In this document: positions 54,300-63,925 of the stretch, piece by piece
Layout of the letters: each line of letters opens with the position of its first letter
Position numbering within the stretch: the stretch's first letter is position 1
From: Kangiella marina
GTDB taxonomy: Bacteria; Pseudomonadota; Gammaproteobacteria; Enterobacterales; Kangiellaceae
Direction: 5' to 3'
Assembly (NCBI RefSeq): GCF_039541235.1
Contig: NZ_BAABFV010000001.1
Coordinates: 992,001 to 1,056,000 of the forward strand
DNA: 64,000 nucleotides
The notes under the pieces: generated by a model
What the model was told of the DNA's origin: nothing
What the model saw: only the letters and a program-made list of their open reading frames with translations
Database searches by the model: none
Program-made: the position numbers and the translations under genes

Positions 54300-56180
54300 A
54301 TGGCACAAAATCAATTTTCATTATTTAAACAAAAGTTCTTTTCATCATTTTTTATCACCCAAGCCTTGGGCGCTTTAAATGATAATATTTTTAAAAGTGC
54401 TTTATTAATCTTTATCGCTTTTCGGGCTGGTGATGAATTAGGGTTAAACTCTGATCTCCTTAATAACATTGCTGCTGGGCTTTTTATCATCCCTTTCTTC
54501 TTATTTTCAGCAACAGCGGGACAGATTGCTGAGAAATATGAAAAGTCAGCCCTGATCAGAAAAATTAAAGTCCTGGAAATTGTTATTATGATTTTAGCCG
54601 TCCTAGGCTTCTATCTGAATAACATTTGGTTCTTACTCGGCATACTGTTCCTTATGGGCTTTCAGTCGAGTCTGTTTGGTCCAATAAAGTATAGCATTTT
54701 GCCTCAACACCTATCTGACAAAGAGTTACTGGGCGGCAATGGCTTAGTTGAAATGGGCACTTTCTTATCGATCATTATCGGTACCGTTATCGGTGGCGTT
54801 TTAATTGGCTTTGATGATCTGGGCGTTCAAATTTTATCAGTTCTACTACTGGTTGTTTCCGCGTCTGGCTACTTAGCCAGTAGGCGGATTCCGGAAACAC
54901 CGTCGGCACAGCCTTATCTAAAAATAAACTGGAACCCTGTCACCGAAACTTGGCGTACCTTTCAATATGCACGAGCGAACCGAGTAGTCTTCTTATCCAT
55001 TTTAGGAATTTCATGGTTTTGGTTTTATGGGGCTGTTTTCCTAACCCAAATCCCTAACTTCACTAAAGTCAGTTTAAATGGGAACGAGAATGTGGCAACC
55101 ATGATCTTGGCCACTTTTTCCGTAGGAATTGGTGTTGGCTCGGCGCTTTGTGAGTTTTTATCTGGCCGAAAAGTTGAACTCGGTCTCGTACCCTTTGGGG
55201 CAATCGGTATGACATGGTTTGCGCTGGATATTTATTTTGCCAACCCTACCAGCAGTTATCTCGGTGAGCTTGGCCCTTCTGCCTTTCTAAGCCAAGAAGG
55301 TGCGGTTAGAACGCTTCTTAACTGTGCATTTGTCGGTATCTTCGGTGGGTTCTATATTGTTCCTCTTTATGCCCTAGTTCAAGAGCGCTGTGACAAATCA
55401 CACTTATCTCGCGTTATTGCAGGTAATAATATTCTTAACGCCTTTTTCATGGTGATAGCAGCTGCCTTAGCTGCTATCTGTCTTGGTAATGGCATGACCA
55501 TTCCACAATTCTTCATGCTCACTGCGATCCTTAACGCAGTTGTCGCGATTTATATATTCAGTCTGATCCCTGAGTTCTTAATGCGGTTTCTGATTTGGAT
55601 TTTGATCAATACGGTTTACAGAGTTAAGAAAACTGGATTAGAGAATATACCGGAAGAAGGTGCTTGTGTTGTGGTGTGTAACCACGTCAGCTATGTTGAT
55701 GCGTTGATTATTGGTGGCACCGTGAGACGTCCAATTCGTTTTGTGATGTACCACAAGATCTTTAAAATTCCACTACTTAGTTTCATTTTTAGGACAGCGA
55801 AAGCGATCCCTATTGCTGGACATAAGGAAGACCCAGAATTACTCAATGAAGCCATGTACACGATTGCAGAGGCGCTTGATCAAGGTGAAGTGGTTTGTAT
55901 TTTCCCTGAAGGAAAACTCACCTCAGATGGCGATATGAATGACTTTAAGTCCGGTATCGAACGCATTCTTGAAAAGTCTCCTGTTCCGGTCGTGCCGATG
56001 GCGCTGCAAGGTTTGTGGCATAGCTTATTCAGTCGCAAGAAGGTCAATAAGTTCCTTGATAGAGTGAAGCGGTTACGCACAAAAGTGTCGTTAGTTGTGG
56101 CTAAACCGATATCTCCAGATGAAGCGACCAAAGAACACTTGTATACTATGGTTAAAGAGCTAAGGAACGACAAACCTTAA
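54300..56180 (+). CDS. MFS transporter fused to a PlsC-type acyltransferase (LplT-Aas-like)
   Basis: The 626-residue protein has an N-terminal 12-helix MFS domain of the LplT (lysophospholipid transporter) type (about residues 10-415). A cytoplasmic PlsC acyltransferase (about 435-610) follows, with the H-x4-D motif in NHVSYVDAL and FPEGKLTSDG. Fusions of LplT, PlsC and an AMP-binding domain make lysophospholipid-recycling enzymes (Aas). Here the AMP-binding domain is absent, so the acyl donor would be acyl-ACP or acyl-CoA made elsewhere. It is 15 bp after tatD. Confidence 0.82.
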   Translation: MAQNQFSLFKQKFFSSFFITQALGALNDNIFKSALLIFIAFRAGDELGLNSDLLNNIAAGLFIIPFFLFSATAGQIAEKYEKSALIRKIKVLEIVIMILAVLGFYLNNIWFLLGILFLMGFQSSLFGPIKYSILPQHLSDKELLGGNGLVEMGTFLSIIIGTVIGGVLIGFDDLGVQILSVLLLVVSASGYLASRRIPETPSAQPYLKINWNPVTETWRTFQYARANRVVFLSILGISWFWFYGAVFLTQIPNFTKVSLNGNENVATMILATFSVGIGVGSALCEFLSGRKVELGLVPFGAIGMTWFALDIYFANPTSSYLGELGPSAFLSQEGAVRTLLNCAFVGIFGGFYIVPLYALVQERCDKSHLSRVIAGNNILNAFFMVIAAALAAICLGNGMTIPQFFMLTAILNAVVAIYIFSLIPEFLMRFLIWILINTVYRVKKTGLENIPEEGACVVVCNHVSYVDALIIGGTVRRPIRFVMYHKIFKIPLLSFIFRTAKAIPIAGHKEDPELLNEAMYTIAEALDQGEVVCIFPEGKLTSDGDMNDFKSGIERILEKSPVPVVPMALQGLWHSLFSRKKVNKFLDRVKRLRTKVSLVVAKPISPDEATKEHLYTMVKELRNDKP

Positions 56181-56222
56181 CCTAACCATATTTAAGCATA
56201 GAACTTTTTAGGCAGAACAACC

Positions 56223-56774
56223 ATGAAATTTGTTAAGTACTTTTTTATTGTTATTGGCGTCATTTTGTTAACGCTCGTTGCGATTGGCATCTTTAAAACT
56301 GATTATCAAAGTAAAGCCAGCATTGAAATTAACGCGCCGAAACATCAGGTGTTCGCGGTGTACAACAATCCGCTGCTGTATAAACGGTGGATGACTAACT
56401 TTCAGGCTCTGGAGCAATTAGAGGGCCAGATGAATGAGATTGGTAATAAGCATCGTTTGAAGTTTACGACGGGTTCTGGCGAAATTACCACGTTAGATCA
56501 AACCTTAGTCGAGTTTAAACCTAGCGAGCTGATTCGTTACAACTATGACAACCAGTGGTTAGAAGGTACTAGCAACGCCACTTTTGTAGACACTGGAAAT
56601 GGCACAACCACAATTGACTTGCGCTTAGATTATACCGGGCGAGGAATCGTCCAAAATGCCTTACTGTTCCTACTTAGCTCAACCATTGATCAAGGTCATC
56701 AATATAACCTTGAACAACTTAAAACCTTGATTGAAGAATCTAAGCCAGACGAACTCGAATATACTACAGAGTAG
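56223..56774 (+). CDS. Membrane-anchored SRPBCC-fold protein
   Basis: The 183-residue protein has an N-terminal hydrophobic helix (about residues 5-24) that may act as an uncleaved anchor. A START/SRPBCC-like domain (about 30-175) follows, with the usual strand KASIEINAPKHQVFAVYNNP and LYKRWMTNFQ, and TTIDLRLDYTGRGIVQN. Such domains bind hydrophobic ligands. The ligand is unknown. It lies 42 bp after the MFS-PlsC gene and converges with dtd. Confidence 0.75.
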   Translation: MKFVKYFFIVIGVILLTLVAIGIFKTDYQSKASIEINAPKHQVFAVYNNPLLYKRWMTNFQALEQLEGQMNEIGNKHRLKFTTGSGEITTLDQTLVEFKPSELIRYNYDNQWLEGTSNATFVDTGNGTTTIDLRLDYTGRGIVQNALLFLLSSTIDQGHQYNLEQLKTLIEESKPDELEYTTE

Positions 56775-56776
56775 GC

Positions 56777-57214
56777 CTAAACCTGCAAACGAAAAGTAAC
56801 CGGTCCATCATTGATCAGATGGACCTTCATATCGGCTCCAAACTTCCCCATCTCGACGTTTGAATAAGCCTCCTTAGCACGAAGAACCAAGTAATCAAAT
56901 AACGCTTCACCTTGTGCAGGCGGGGCAGCGCTTGAGAAACTCGGTCGCATCCCACTATTGGTATCCGCGGCTAAGGTAAACTGTGGTACCAGTAACAAGC
57001 CGCCAGCAATAGACTCTAGCGACAAGTTCATTTTATCGTCTTCATCAGAAAAGATGCGGTAGCCGAGCAGTTTCTTAAGTAACTTGTCGGCTTTGGCTTG
57101 ATCATCTTCTTTTTCGACGCCGATCAGCGCCATGATCCCCTGATTAATCGCGCCAATGGTTTCACCATCGACGACGACTTTTGACTCGGTCACCCGTTGA
57201 ATTAATGCAATCAT
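56777..57214 (-). CDS. dtd: D-aminoacyl-tRNA deacylase
   Basis: Dtd removes D-amino acids (and glycine on tRNA-Ala) from misacylated tRNAs. The 145-residue protein matches the family length, with the N-terminal [18 protein letters not shown], the SQxT motif appearing as [10 protein letters not shown], and the NxGPxT motif as [11 protein letters not shown]. The first residue of SQxT is Pro here; the same variant is known to me from Vibrio. It is 15 bp upstream of a lipoprotein gene on the same strand. Confidence 0.95.
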   Translation of the reverse strand: MIALIQRVTESKVVVDGETIGAINQGIMALIGVEKEDDQAKADKLLKKLLGYRIFSDEDDKMNLSLESIAGGLLLVPQFTLAADTNSGMRPSFSSAAPPAQGEALFDYLVLRAKEAYSNVEMGKFGADMKVHLINDGPVTFRLQV

Positions 57215-57229
57215 AATGAATTAAACGAT

Positions 57230-57601
57230 TTAGTTATCGTCATCTGTCTCGTCAGTTTCATTTGAGCTATCATTAATAACTTCATCATCACCGACTTCTT
57301 TAATAATGACTTCACCGTCTTTAGGTCGCTCACCGATGCCCTTCTCTTCAACAACCTTGGCATAAGCTTCTTGCATACACTGTCTCATCGCTTCTTGCTG
57401 ACCGTCATTGTCTCCGAGACATACCCGATACTCATACTCAAGCTCTTCTTTTACTGTTGTATCTTTGAAGACCGATTGATCCGGTTGACCCCCTAACAGT
57501 TTACTGATGGTTTTTAACGTATCATTACCACCGTTTGAGCTACAGCCGCTTAGAATTGTAAGACCTGCTATCGCTGAAAAATACACAACTGCCTTAAGCA
57601 T
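57230..57601 (-). CDS. Small lipoprotein of unknown function
   Basis: I use the ATG at 57601 (123 residues); the earlier ATG at 57622 would add seven residues before the signal. A lipoprotein signal with lipobox LTILSGC is followed by a soluble, acidic domain containing ELEYEYRVCLGDNDGQQEAM and CMQEAYAKVVEEKG, with two cysteines that may pair. The C-terminal 20 residues are Asp/Glu/Asn-rich. I recognise no family. It lies 15 bp after the dtd start on the same strand. Confidence 0.68.
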   Translation of the reverse strand: MLKAVVYFSAIAGLTILSGCSSNGGNDTLKTISKLLGGQPDQSVFKDTTVKEELEYEYRVCLGDNDGQQEAMRQCMQEAYAKVVEEKGIGERPKDGEVIIKEVGDDEVINDSSNETDETDDDN

Positions 57602-57669
57602 GTGCAAACCTACCCTTATCATTTGTTTTGCTCACAACTATAGCATAGCGGGAAAAAGTTTCAGCATAA

Positions 57670-57697
57670 AAAAACCGCTGACAATGCAGCGGTTTTT
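57670..57697 (-). terminator. Intrinsic terminator of typA
   Basis: On the minus strand AAAAACCGCTG pairs perfectly with CAGCGGTTTTT (11 bp), followed by further T residues. It lies 15 bp after the typA stop. Confidence 0.92.
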
Positions 57698-57711
57698 GAT
57701 AAGACTAGCGA

Positions 57712-59532
57712 TTAACTTTTCGGTGGTCGAGAAGCACGTTTACGCTCACTCTCCGTCAGATGTTTCTTGCGGAGACGAATGCTTTCAGGCGTTACTTCAA
57801 CCAGCTCATCATCGTTAATAAATTCCAGTGCTTGCTCAAGCGTTAGCTTGATAGGTGGCGTTAACACCTGCGACTCATCAGTACCCGACGCACGAACGTT
57901 AGTTAACTGCTTACCTTTAAGGCAGTTCACTGTTAAGTCATTAGAACGGCTATGAATCCCAACGATCTGACCTTCGTAAACCGCATCACCATGCTTAGTG
58001 AACAAGCGACCACGCTCTTGCAGGTTAAACAAAGCATTTGTTAAAGCTTTACCTTGCGAGTTTGCAATCAATACACCATTACTGCGCTGACCGATTTCGC
58101 CGCCTTTGAATGGACCATAATGGTCAAAGGTGTGGTAAATCAATCCGCTACCAGACGTCAGCGTCAAGAATTCGGTTTGGAAGCCGATCAGACCACGACT
58201 TGGCATCATAAAGTCTAAACGAATACGACCTTTACCGTCTGGCGACATGTTAGTCATTTCAGCCTTACGCTCACCCATACGCTCCATCACGCTACCTTGG
58301 TGCTCTTCCTGAACATCAATGGTGACAGTCTCGTACGGTTCTTCAAGTTGTCCGTCAACATCGTGAATAATAACTTCAGGACGTGATACGGCTAACTCAT
58401 ACCCCTCACGGCGCATATTCTCAATCAAGATACCCAAGTGAAGCTCACCACGCCCAGAGACACGGAACTTGTCCGGATCATCCGTTTCTTCAACGCGCAA
58501 CGCAACGTTATGCACCAATTCTTGCTGTAAGCGCTCAAGGATATTACGCGACGTTACAAACTTACCTTCTTTGCCCGCGAATGGAGACGTATTAACTTGG
58601 AAGGTCATGGTCACTGTTGGCTCATCGACCGACAACGGTGGTAGTGCTTCAACCATATTTGGATCGCAGATAGTGTCTGAAATCTTCAGATCACCAAGCC
58701 CAGAAATAGCGATAATATCACCCGCATCAGCGTCTTTAACTTCATGGCGATCTAACCCCATGTAGCCTAAAACTTGGCCTACTTTACCGTTTCGCTTGGT
58801 ACCGTCTGCTGAAATAACAGTCACTTGCTGGTTCACTTTGACCTTACCACGCTTGATACGTCCAACGCCGATAACACCAACGTATGAGTTGTAGTCCAGT
58901 TGCGAAATCTGCATCTGGAAGCCACCTTCAGAGTTTGCTGGCGGAGGCGATACGCTTTCGACGATTGTTTCGAACAGAGGCTGCATGTCTTTGCCTTGTT
59001 CGTCAGCGTCGTTGCTGGCCCAACCGTTTAGCGCAGAGGCGTACACCACGTCAAAATCCAGTTGCTCATCGGTTGCACCCAAATTATCAAACAAATCAAA
59101 AACCTGATCCATAACCCAGTCTGGGCGTGCACCCGGCTTATCAATTTTGTTGATCACTAGGATTGGCTTTAAGCCTTGAGCAAATGCTTTTTGCGTCACA
59201 AAGCGCGTTTGAGGCATTGGCCCTTCTTGAGCATCGACCAATAGCAGAACCGAGTCCACCATCGACATCACACGCTCAACTTCACCGCCGAAATCGGCGT
59301 GTCCAGGAGTATCGACGATATTAATCCGATAATCTTTCCACTCAATCGCCGTGTTTTTAGCGAGAATCGTAATACCACGCTCTTTTTCTAGGTCGTTAGA
59401 GTCCATCACACGGTCTTGCTCGCCTGCTCGCTCACCTAACGTGCCTGATTGCTCTAAAAGCTTATCAACCAAGGTCGTCTTACCGTGGTCAACGTGAGCA
59501 ATAATGGCGATATTTCGTAACTTCTCTATCAT
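57712..59532 (-). CDS. typA: Translational GTPase TypA/BipA
   Basis: TypA is a ribosome-binding GTPase of the EF-G group needed for 50S assembly at low temperature and for stress responses. I use the ATG at 59532 (606 residues, [20 protein letters not shown]), since the upstream ATG would add 14 residues. G1 [10 protein letters not shown]2 [27 protein letters not shown] and NKIDKP are all present, with domains II, III, V and the TypA-specific C-terminal domain (to residue 606, [17 protein letters not shown]). E. coli BipA has 607 residues. Confidence 0.97.
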   Translation of the reverse strand: MIEKLRNIAIIAHVDHGKTTLVDKLLEQSGTLGERAGEQDRVMDSNDLEKERGITILAKNTAIEWKDYRINIVDTPGHADFGGEVERVMSMVDSVLLLVDAQEGPMPQTRFVTQKAFAQGLKPILVINKIDKPGARPDWVMDQVFDLFDNLGATDEQLDFDVVYASALNGWASNDADEQGKDMQPLFETIVESVSPPPANSEGGFQMQISQLDYNSYVGVIGVGRIKRGKVKVNQQVTVISADGTKRNGKVGQVLGYMGLDRHEVKDADAGDIIAISGLGDLKISDTICDPNMVEALPPLSVDEPTVTMTFQVNTSPFAGKEGKFVTSRNILERLQQELVHNVALRVEETDDPDKFRVSGRGELHLGILIENMRREGYELAVSRPEVIIHDVDGQLEEPYETVTIDVQEEHQGSVMERMGERKAEMTNMSPDGKGRIRLDFMMPSRGLIGFQTEFLTLTSGSGLIYHTFDHYGPFKGGEIGQRSNGVLIANSQGKALTNALFNLQERGRLFTKHGDAVYEGQIVGIHSRSNDLTVNCLKGKQLTNVRASGTDESQVLTPPIKLTLEQALEFINDDELVEVTPESIRLRKKHLTESERKRASRPPKS

Positions 59533-59639
59533 AAATGTCTCTACAAATTGGTATGCGCAAAAAATTGGCGCCATTCTATACTAGATAGAACGGTTCGCAC
59601 AGAAAATAATCAATATTTAGGTGTTATTTCAGGATAATA

Positions 59640-61769
59640 CTACTGTGACTGGTGACTAATCCGGTTTCTGCCGGCTTCCTTACTCTTATAAAGCAATTTA
59701 TCAGCCCGCGAAATCACACGCTCATAACCGGCTTCGTAGCGCTCTACTTGACTATAGGCGCCGATACTTATGGTGAACTGTATGTCTTTGTTTTCGTGGG
59801 GAACCGTTAATTTATTAATTTTTTGTCTAAGTTGTTCCAATAATTCCAAATGATGTTCGATGCTTCCACCGAGGATCAGCGCGATAAATTCCTCGCCACC
59901 AAACCGCCCCACATAGTCGCTATCTCGCTGGAACACTTCACGTATGGTCTTACCCACGGCCATTAAACAGAGGTCACCCGCACTATGACCGTAGGTGTCA
60001 TTGATGTGCTTAAAGTTATCCAAATCCATTATTGCGAGCGTTGCTGGGGTTTTATTACGGCAAGCTAGAGGATACACATTGCCCATAACTTGCTCAAAGC
60101 CACGCCGGTTCAAAATTCCAGTTAATACATCATGGGTACTTAACCGTTCTAACTCCTCATTCAGTACAACCAACTCCTTGGTTTGTGTCTCCACTTGCTC
60201 TTTAAGCTCTTCTTGGAAATCAATCATGATGTGCTGAGCTTCCCTAAGCTGCTCTCTCACTGACTCAATCTCACGGCTGGAAAAGTAAGAAGCTGCTTTT
60301 GCCGGCACTGGCTGATGGGATGAAAAGTACTCCACCAAACGCTCCAAAGGGCGTGTGATATGTAACGAGAATTTTAGTGCAACCCTTGAAGCTAATAGTG
60401 AAATTAGTAGTATCCCAAGCAACAAAGCATAGAAATTATTTTTATATGCAACCAACAAATCATCATAGTCACTTAAAACGTATATAGACCAACCATTACT
60501 AGTTTCAATCTTTTTGTAATTGTAAGTGTCGTTCCCATTCAATACTAATGACATAATGGTATTCGCGTAATGTTGCTCATTATCTTTAATGGAGACGAGA
60601 TCTAGTGGTTTCAGTTCCAACCTTGCAGACCCGTAAATTACCTTGCTGGTAGAGTCTATGACCAGTATAGAGCTACCCACTCCAGAGTTATCTATTCTTT
60701 CAAATTGAGGTAAATTCAGCGAGCCTTCAACGATGCCTTGAAAACGATTACCCTGGTAAAGAGGCACGCTTACAGCCACAATAGGATCATTACCAAAGCC
60801 CCGTCCTCTAAAGACATCTGAAACATAGGGTAGCCCAGTATCCCGCGCCACCTTAAAGTAATCTCTATCCGTAACTCGCCGCTGTTTCGCTGGAGCTTGC
60901 AGCAACTTTTCGAACGACTCTTTAGGTGCGCCACTGACCACAACCCCGTCGCTATCAGTCACAATCATGGTTATAAAACCCGGGTATCGCTCCAACCAGC
61001 TGTCCATTAAGAACTGTTTGTGACCATTTAACCCATCACTATTGAGTGATGCCGCCAGTGTTTCCATGGCTTTGACATGAGTCATTTGATAATTCTCAGT
61101 TCTTTCACGCAAATGCTCTGCACGAATATCCAGCTCCTCGATGAGCTCCCTTTCGAGTTTATTCGCTGAGTTATTACTTAGTATCAGCATAATAACCAAC
61201 GATGGCATTGCTATACTGATTAAACAGAGTTCAAAAATTCTCTTCGACAGTTTGGGTGGCTTTGTTTTCGTGACTGGGCTATACCAGCGAAAAGGAATAA
61301 AAGCCCTAATGATGGTCGCAATTGAAGCATTAAGCAGTCCATTAAGTGCCTGCTTAATCAAAATAACCTGAGTAAAGTCCGTAGAATTAATGTCATAAAC
61401 CGTCAGAAGAACGACCAAGGCAAAAGGGATGCCAATCAGCCCCCAAAATAACATGTCTGCCATGATTAGCAGCATACCCCTACGGCATAGAGCTGCGAGC
61501 ACCATGAACTCGGCCAATGTAAAAGCTATTAGTGGCAGGCTCTGAGTTGAAAGATATAAGCCTACTGAAGAAAGTGTCAATGTGACAACTGATGACTTAG
61601 TGCCGCGAGTCAAAAGGCAGGTAAGGACAAATACTTGCCCTAAGTGGATGCTTAAATTACCGTAAACAGGAACTAAAGCGTAGTAATTAACTAGAAAAGC
61701 TAATATGCCGAAAGCAAGTCCAAACTGCCAACGACCTCTTTTGAATATGGTTCCCCGAATTCTATTCAG
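59640..61769 (-). CDS. Membrane-bound sensor diguanylate cyclase (Cache-like sensor + GGEEF)
   Basis: The frame extends 52 codons upstream of the TTG at 61613 to a CTG at 61769, with AGGGGAG six bases before it; no ATG, GTG or TTG occurs in between, and the added peptide is hydrophobic (QFGLAFGILAFLVNYY). That gives 709 residues: several N-terminal membrane segments (about 15-150), a periplasmic Cache-like sensor (about 205-430), one more helix, a coiled coil and a C-terminal GGDEF domain with GRFGGEEF and an RDSD I-site five residues before it. It would synthesise c-di-GMP with product inhibition. Confidence 0.82.
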   Translation of the reverse strand: MNRIRGTIFKRGRWQFGLAFGILAFLVNYYALVPVYGNLSIHLGQVFVLTCLLTRGTKSSVVTLTLSSVGLYLSTQSLPLIAFTLAEFMVLAALCRRGMLLIMADMLFWGLIGIPFALVVLLTVYDINSTDFTQVILIKQALNGLLNASIATIIRAFIPFRWYSPVTKTKPPKLSKRIFELCLISIAMPSLVIMLILSNNSANKLERELIEELDIRAEHLRERTENYQMTHVKAMETLAASLNSDGLNGHKQFLMDSWLERYPGFITMIVTDSDGVVVSGAPKESFEKLLQAPAKQRRVTDRDYFKVARDTGLPYVSDVFRGRGFGNDPIVAVSVPLYQGNRFQGIVEGSLNLPQFERIDNSGVGSSILVIDSTSKVIYGSARLELKPLDLVSIKDNEQHYANTIMSLVLNGNDTYNYKKIETSNGWSIYVLSDYDDLLVAYKNNFYALLLGILLISLLASRVALKFSLHITRPLERLVEYFSSHQPVPAKAASYFSSREIESVREQLREAQHIMIDFQEELKEQVETQTKELVVLNEELERLSTHDVLTGILNRRGFEQVMGNVYPLACRNKTPATLAIMDLDNFKHINDTYGHSAGDLCLMAVGKTIREVFQRDSDYVGRFGGEEFIALILGGSIEHHLELLEQLRQKINKLTVPHENKDIQFTISIGAYSQVERYEAGYERVISRADKLLYKSKEAGRNRISHQSQ

Positions 61770-61859
61770 CCTTTACTCCCCTAGTAATCATTAGCTATGA
61801 CTAATATCGCAAGTTATTCAAGTACTTACAACCTTTTTTATTTTTTAGTCTGAGTTTCT

Positions 61860-61888
61860 TTGCTTGAACGCTTCTCCTAATATATAAT
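61860..61888 (+). promoter_or_regulatory. Sigma-70 promoter for the PP-loop gene
   Basis: TTGCTT (61860-61865) is followed after 17 bp by a perfect TATAAT (61883-61888). The ATG of the PP-loop gene is 53 bp downstream. Confidence 0.6.
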
Positions 61889-61940
61889 CGCTGTCCATTT
61901 TTTGAGCACCGCGCTCTTCATAAGTTATTGATTTTCTGTT

Positions 61941-63026
61941 ATGACACAAGATATTTCTCCACAAAATACCAGTAATGCACCGAAACAGCGTAAAGCTGTC
62001 GCTTTGATTTCAGGCGGTTTAGACTCCCTATTGGCAGCTAAAGTGGTGCAAGAACAAGGGATCCATGTTGAAGGCATTAACTTTTACACGGGTTTTTGTG
62101 TTGAAGGCCATACCCACGCCATCCGTAAAAAGGATAAAGATAAACAAAAGCGCAACAACTCACTTTGGGTTGCTGAGCAGCTGGGTATTAAACTTCATAT
62201 TATTGATATTTCTGAAGAGTACAAAGATATCGTGTTAAACCCTAAGCACGGCTATGGTGCTAACCTCAACCCCTGCTTAGACTGCAAGATTTTTATGGTC
62301 AACCAAGCCCAAGCCTGGGCCTGGGCAGAAGAGAATGGTTTTGATTTTATCATCACGGGTGAAGTAATTGGTCAGCGCCCCAAATCTCAACGCAAAGAAA
62401 CCATGCCAATCATTGCTCGCGAATCTGGTGCTGATGATCGTTTATTAAGGCCGCTTTGTGCTAAAAACCTCATCCCAACACTGCCAGAGCGGGAAGGATG
62501 GGTAAACCGTGATGAGCTGTATGATTTTTCAGGTCGTAGCCGTAAACCCCAGTTCGAACTCGCAAAAAAGTTTGGTTTCGAAGATTTCGCACAACCCGCT
62601 GGCGGTTGCTGCTTCTTAACCGATGCCAATTATTCTAAAAAGCTTGCTGACTTGTGGGATGCTCGCGGCGAAAGACGTTATGAACTGGACGATATTATGT
62701 TACTAAAAGTCGGCCGACATATTCGTCCGAAGAAGAACTTTAAGTTAATTGTTAGCCGTGAAGAAGGGGAAAATAACTTCCTTCGTGGCTATAAAAAGCA
62801 ATTTACCAGTATCCATACAGTCAGCCATGGCGGTCCTTTGACCCTGCTTGATGGTGAATTTGATAAAGATGATATTCGCTTGGCTGCGCAGATTGCTGCT
62901 CGTTACTCCGGCGGGAAAAATGCAGACCAAGTCACAGTACAGGTCGAAAACTACAAAGGGACATCCTTTGTGATGGACGTTCCTCCAATGACTGCTGAAG
63001 ACGTTAAGCAGGAGTGGCACGTATGA
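61941..63026 (+). CDS. PP-loop ATPase, tRNA thiolase-like
   Basis: The 361-residue protein has the PP-loop SGGLDS (residues 24-29), used by N-type ATP pyrophosphatases that adenylate a substrate before sulfur transfer, as in MnmA and ThiI. Candidate catalytic cysteines are Cys112 and Cys115 (NPCLDC) and the pair Cys223-Cys224 (GGCCFL). The C-terminal region (about 255-355) resembles an NFACT-R/DUF814 domain (HIRPKKNFKLIVSR). Many databases label such proteins MnmA-like. It overlaps the TusA-like gene by 4 bp, which suggests a dedicated sulfur donor. The substrate RNA is not known. Confidence 0.82.
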   Translation: MTQDISPQNTSNAPKQRKAVALISGGLDSLLAAKVVQEQGIHVEGINFYTGFCVEGHTHAIRKKDKDKQKRNNSLWVAEQLGIKLHIIDISEEYKDIVLNPKHGYGANLNPCLDCKIFMVNQAQAWAWAEENGFDFIITGEVIGQRPKSQRKETMPIIARESGADDRLLRPLCAKNLIPTLPEREGWVNRDELYDFSGRSRKPQFELAKKFGFEDFAQPAGGCCFLTDANYSKKLADLWDARGERRYELDDIMLLKVGRHIRPKKNFKLIVSREEGENNFLRGYKKQFTSIHTVSHGGPLTLLDGEFDKDDIRLAAQIAARYSGGKNADQVTVQVENYKGTSFVMDVPPMTAEDVKQEWHV

Positions 63027-63244
63027 GCACCAATACCCTAGATTGCCGCAACCTACTCTGCCCAATGCCGGTTATTCGCACACAAAACGCACTAAAAGAG
63101 CTTCAAGAAGGCGACACCCTGGAAGTCACCTGCACCGACCCCGGCACTTTAAGTGATATCCCCACTTGGTGCCGAATTAATCAGCACCAAGTGATATCTA
63201 CTAACGAACAAAATAACGAAATTGTTTTTGTTATAAAAAAATAG
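63023..63244 (+). CDS. TusA-like sulfur-carrier protein
   Basis: The 73-residue protein has the TusA fold with the sulfur-carrying CPxP motif at Cys13-Pro16 (NLLCPMPVIRTQNAL). I use the ATG at 63023; the longer frame begins at GTG inside the preceding gene. TusA-type proteins accept persulfide from cysteine desulfurase and pass it to sulfurtransferases. Here the gene overlaps a PP-loop ATPase by 4 bp (ATGA), a likely direct acceptor. Confidence 0.92.
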   Translation: MSTNTLDCRNLLCPMPVIRTQNALKELQEGDTLEVTCTDPGTLSDIPTWCRINQHQVISTNEQNNEIVFVIKK

Positions 63245-63249
63245 TATCA

Positions 63250-63268
63250 GCAGGTTAAACTAACCTGC
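63250..63268. terminator. Hairpin between convergent genes
   Basis: GCAGGTTA (63250-63257) pairs with TAACCTGC (63261-63268) around AAC. It spans the stop of the convergent oxygenase gene. No strong T run follows, so terminator strength is uncertain. Confidence 0.5.
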
Positions 63269-63925
63269 GTATTTAAACCAACAGTTAAAAGCAACAGTGA
63301 TCCTTTCTTTGTTTCCAAAGTAAGGTTTAACCTCATGCAATAACCAAGAAGGAAACAGAATTAATTGTCCCGGCTTGAGCTTAAGCTGTAGGTTTCCTCG
63401 AGAGTATTCACTTTTTAGGTTTGAGCATGACTTATCAATATAGGATGTTGTGGCCATATTTGGTGAAATGAAACTTAGAACACCATTAGTTTCCTCTTCC
63501 TGCTCTCCCTCATCCCCTGGATCAACACAATATACCCCAGACCAAGCTGAGTTAGCATGGTTGTGGACTCCAAAGTAGCCACCATTCCTAGTTATATGGA
63601 ACCAACTAGAATTAGCGATATGAAGTCTACTGAGCTCTTCAGTACTATAATCGTTTAGCTTCCCAACTACGTTATAGACACTAGCCCAGCAAAAGTCTCG
63701 TAGTTCACCTACATGCTTATTGTTCCATGAAAATAAGTCAAATCGACTTTCATACACTTGCTTGTTTTTTTGAACGTATTCATCCTTGTTTTTATAGGAC
63801 TCACCTTTTCGTTCCTTTTCCAAAAAAAACTCTTTAAGCTTACTATTTAGATTACTGCAGTCTTCATTCATAACCTCAATAATAGGCACAGCAAATGAAG
63901 GCTGTATTTTTATTTTTCCAAGCAT
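63260..63925 (-). CDS. 2OG-Fe(II) oxygenase-like protein (TIGR02466 type)
   Basis: The 221-residue protein has a cupin-like core with the Fe-ligand candidates His in FGVHNHANSAWSGVY, a downstream His in FPSWLLHEVKPYFG and the 2-oxoglutarate-binding Arg in KERITVAFN. The general pattern matches the TIGR02466 putative 2OG-Fe(II) oxygenases, found in cyanobacteria, phages and marine bacteria. The substrate is unknown. It is the last gene on the right; about 75 bp of unassigned AT-rich sequence follows. Confidence 0.75.
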   Translation of the reverse strand: MLGKIKIQPSFAVPIIEVMNEDCSNLNSKLKEFFLEKERKGESYKNKDEYVQKNKQVYESRFDLFSWNNKHVGELRDFCWASVYNVVGKLNDYSTEELSRLHIANSSWFHITRNGGYFGVHNHANSAWSGVYCVDPGDEGEQEEETNGVLSFISPNMATTSYIDKSCSNLKSEYSRGNLQLKLKPGQLILFPSWLLHEVKPYFGNKERITVAFNCWFKYAG

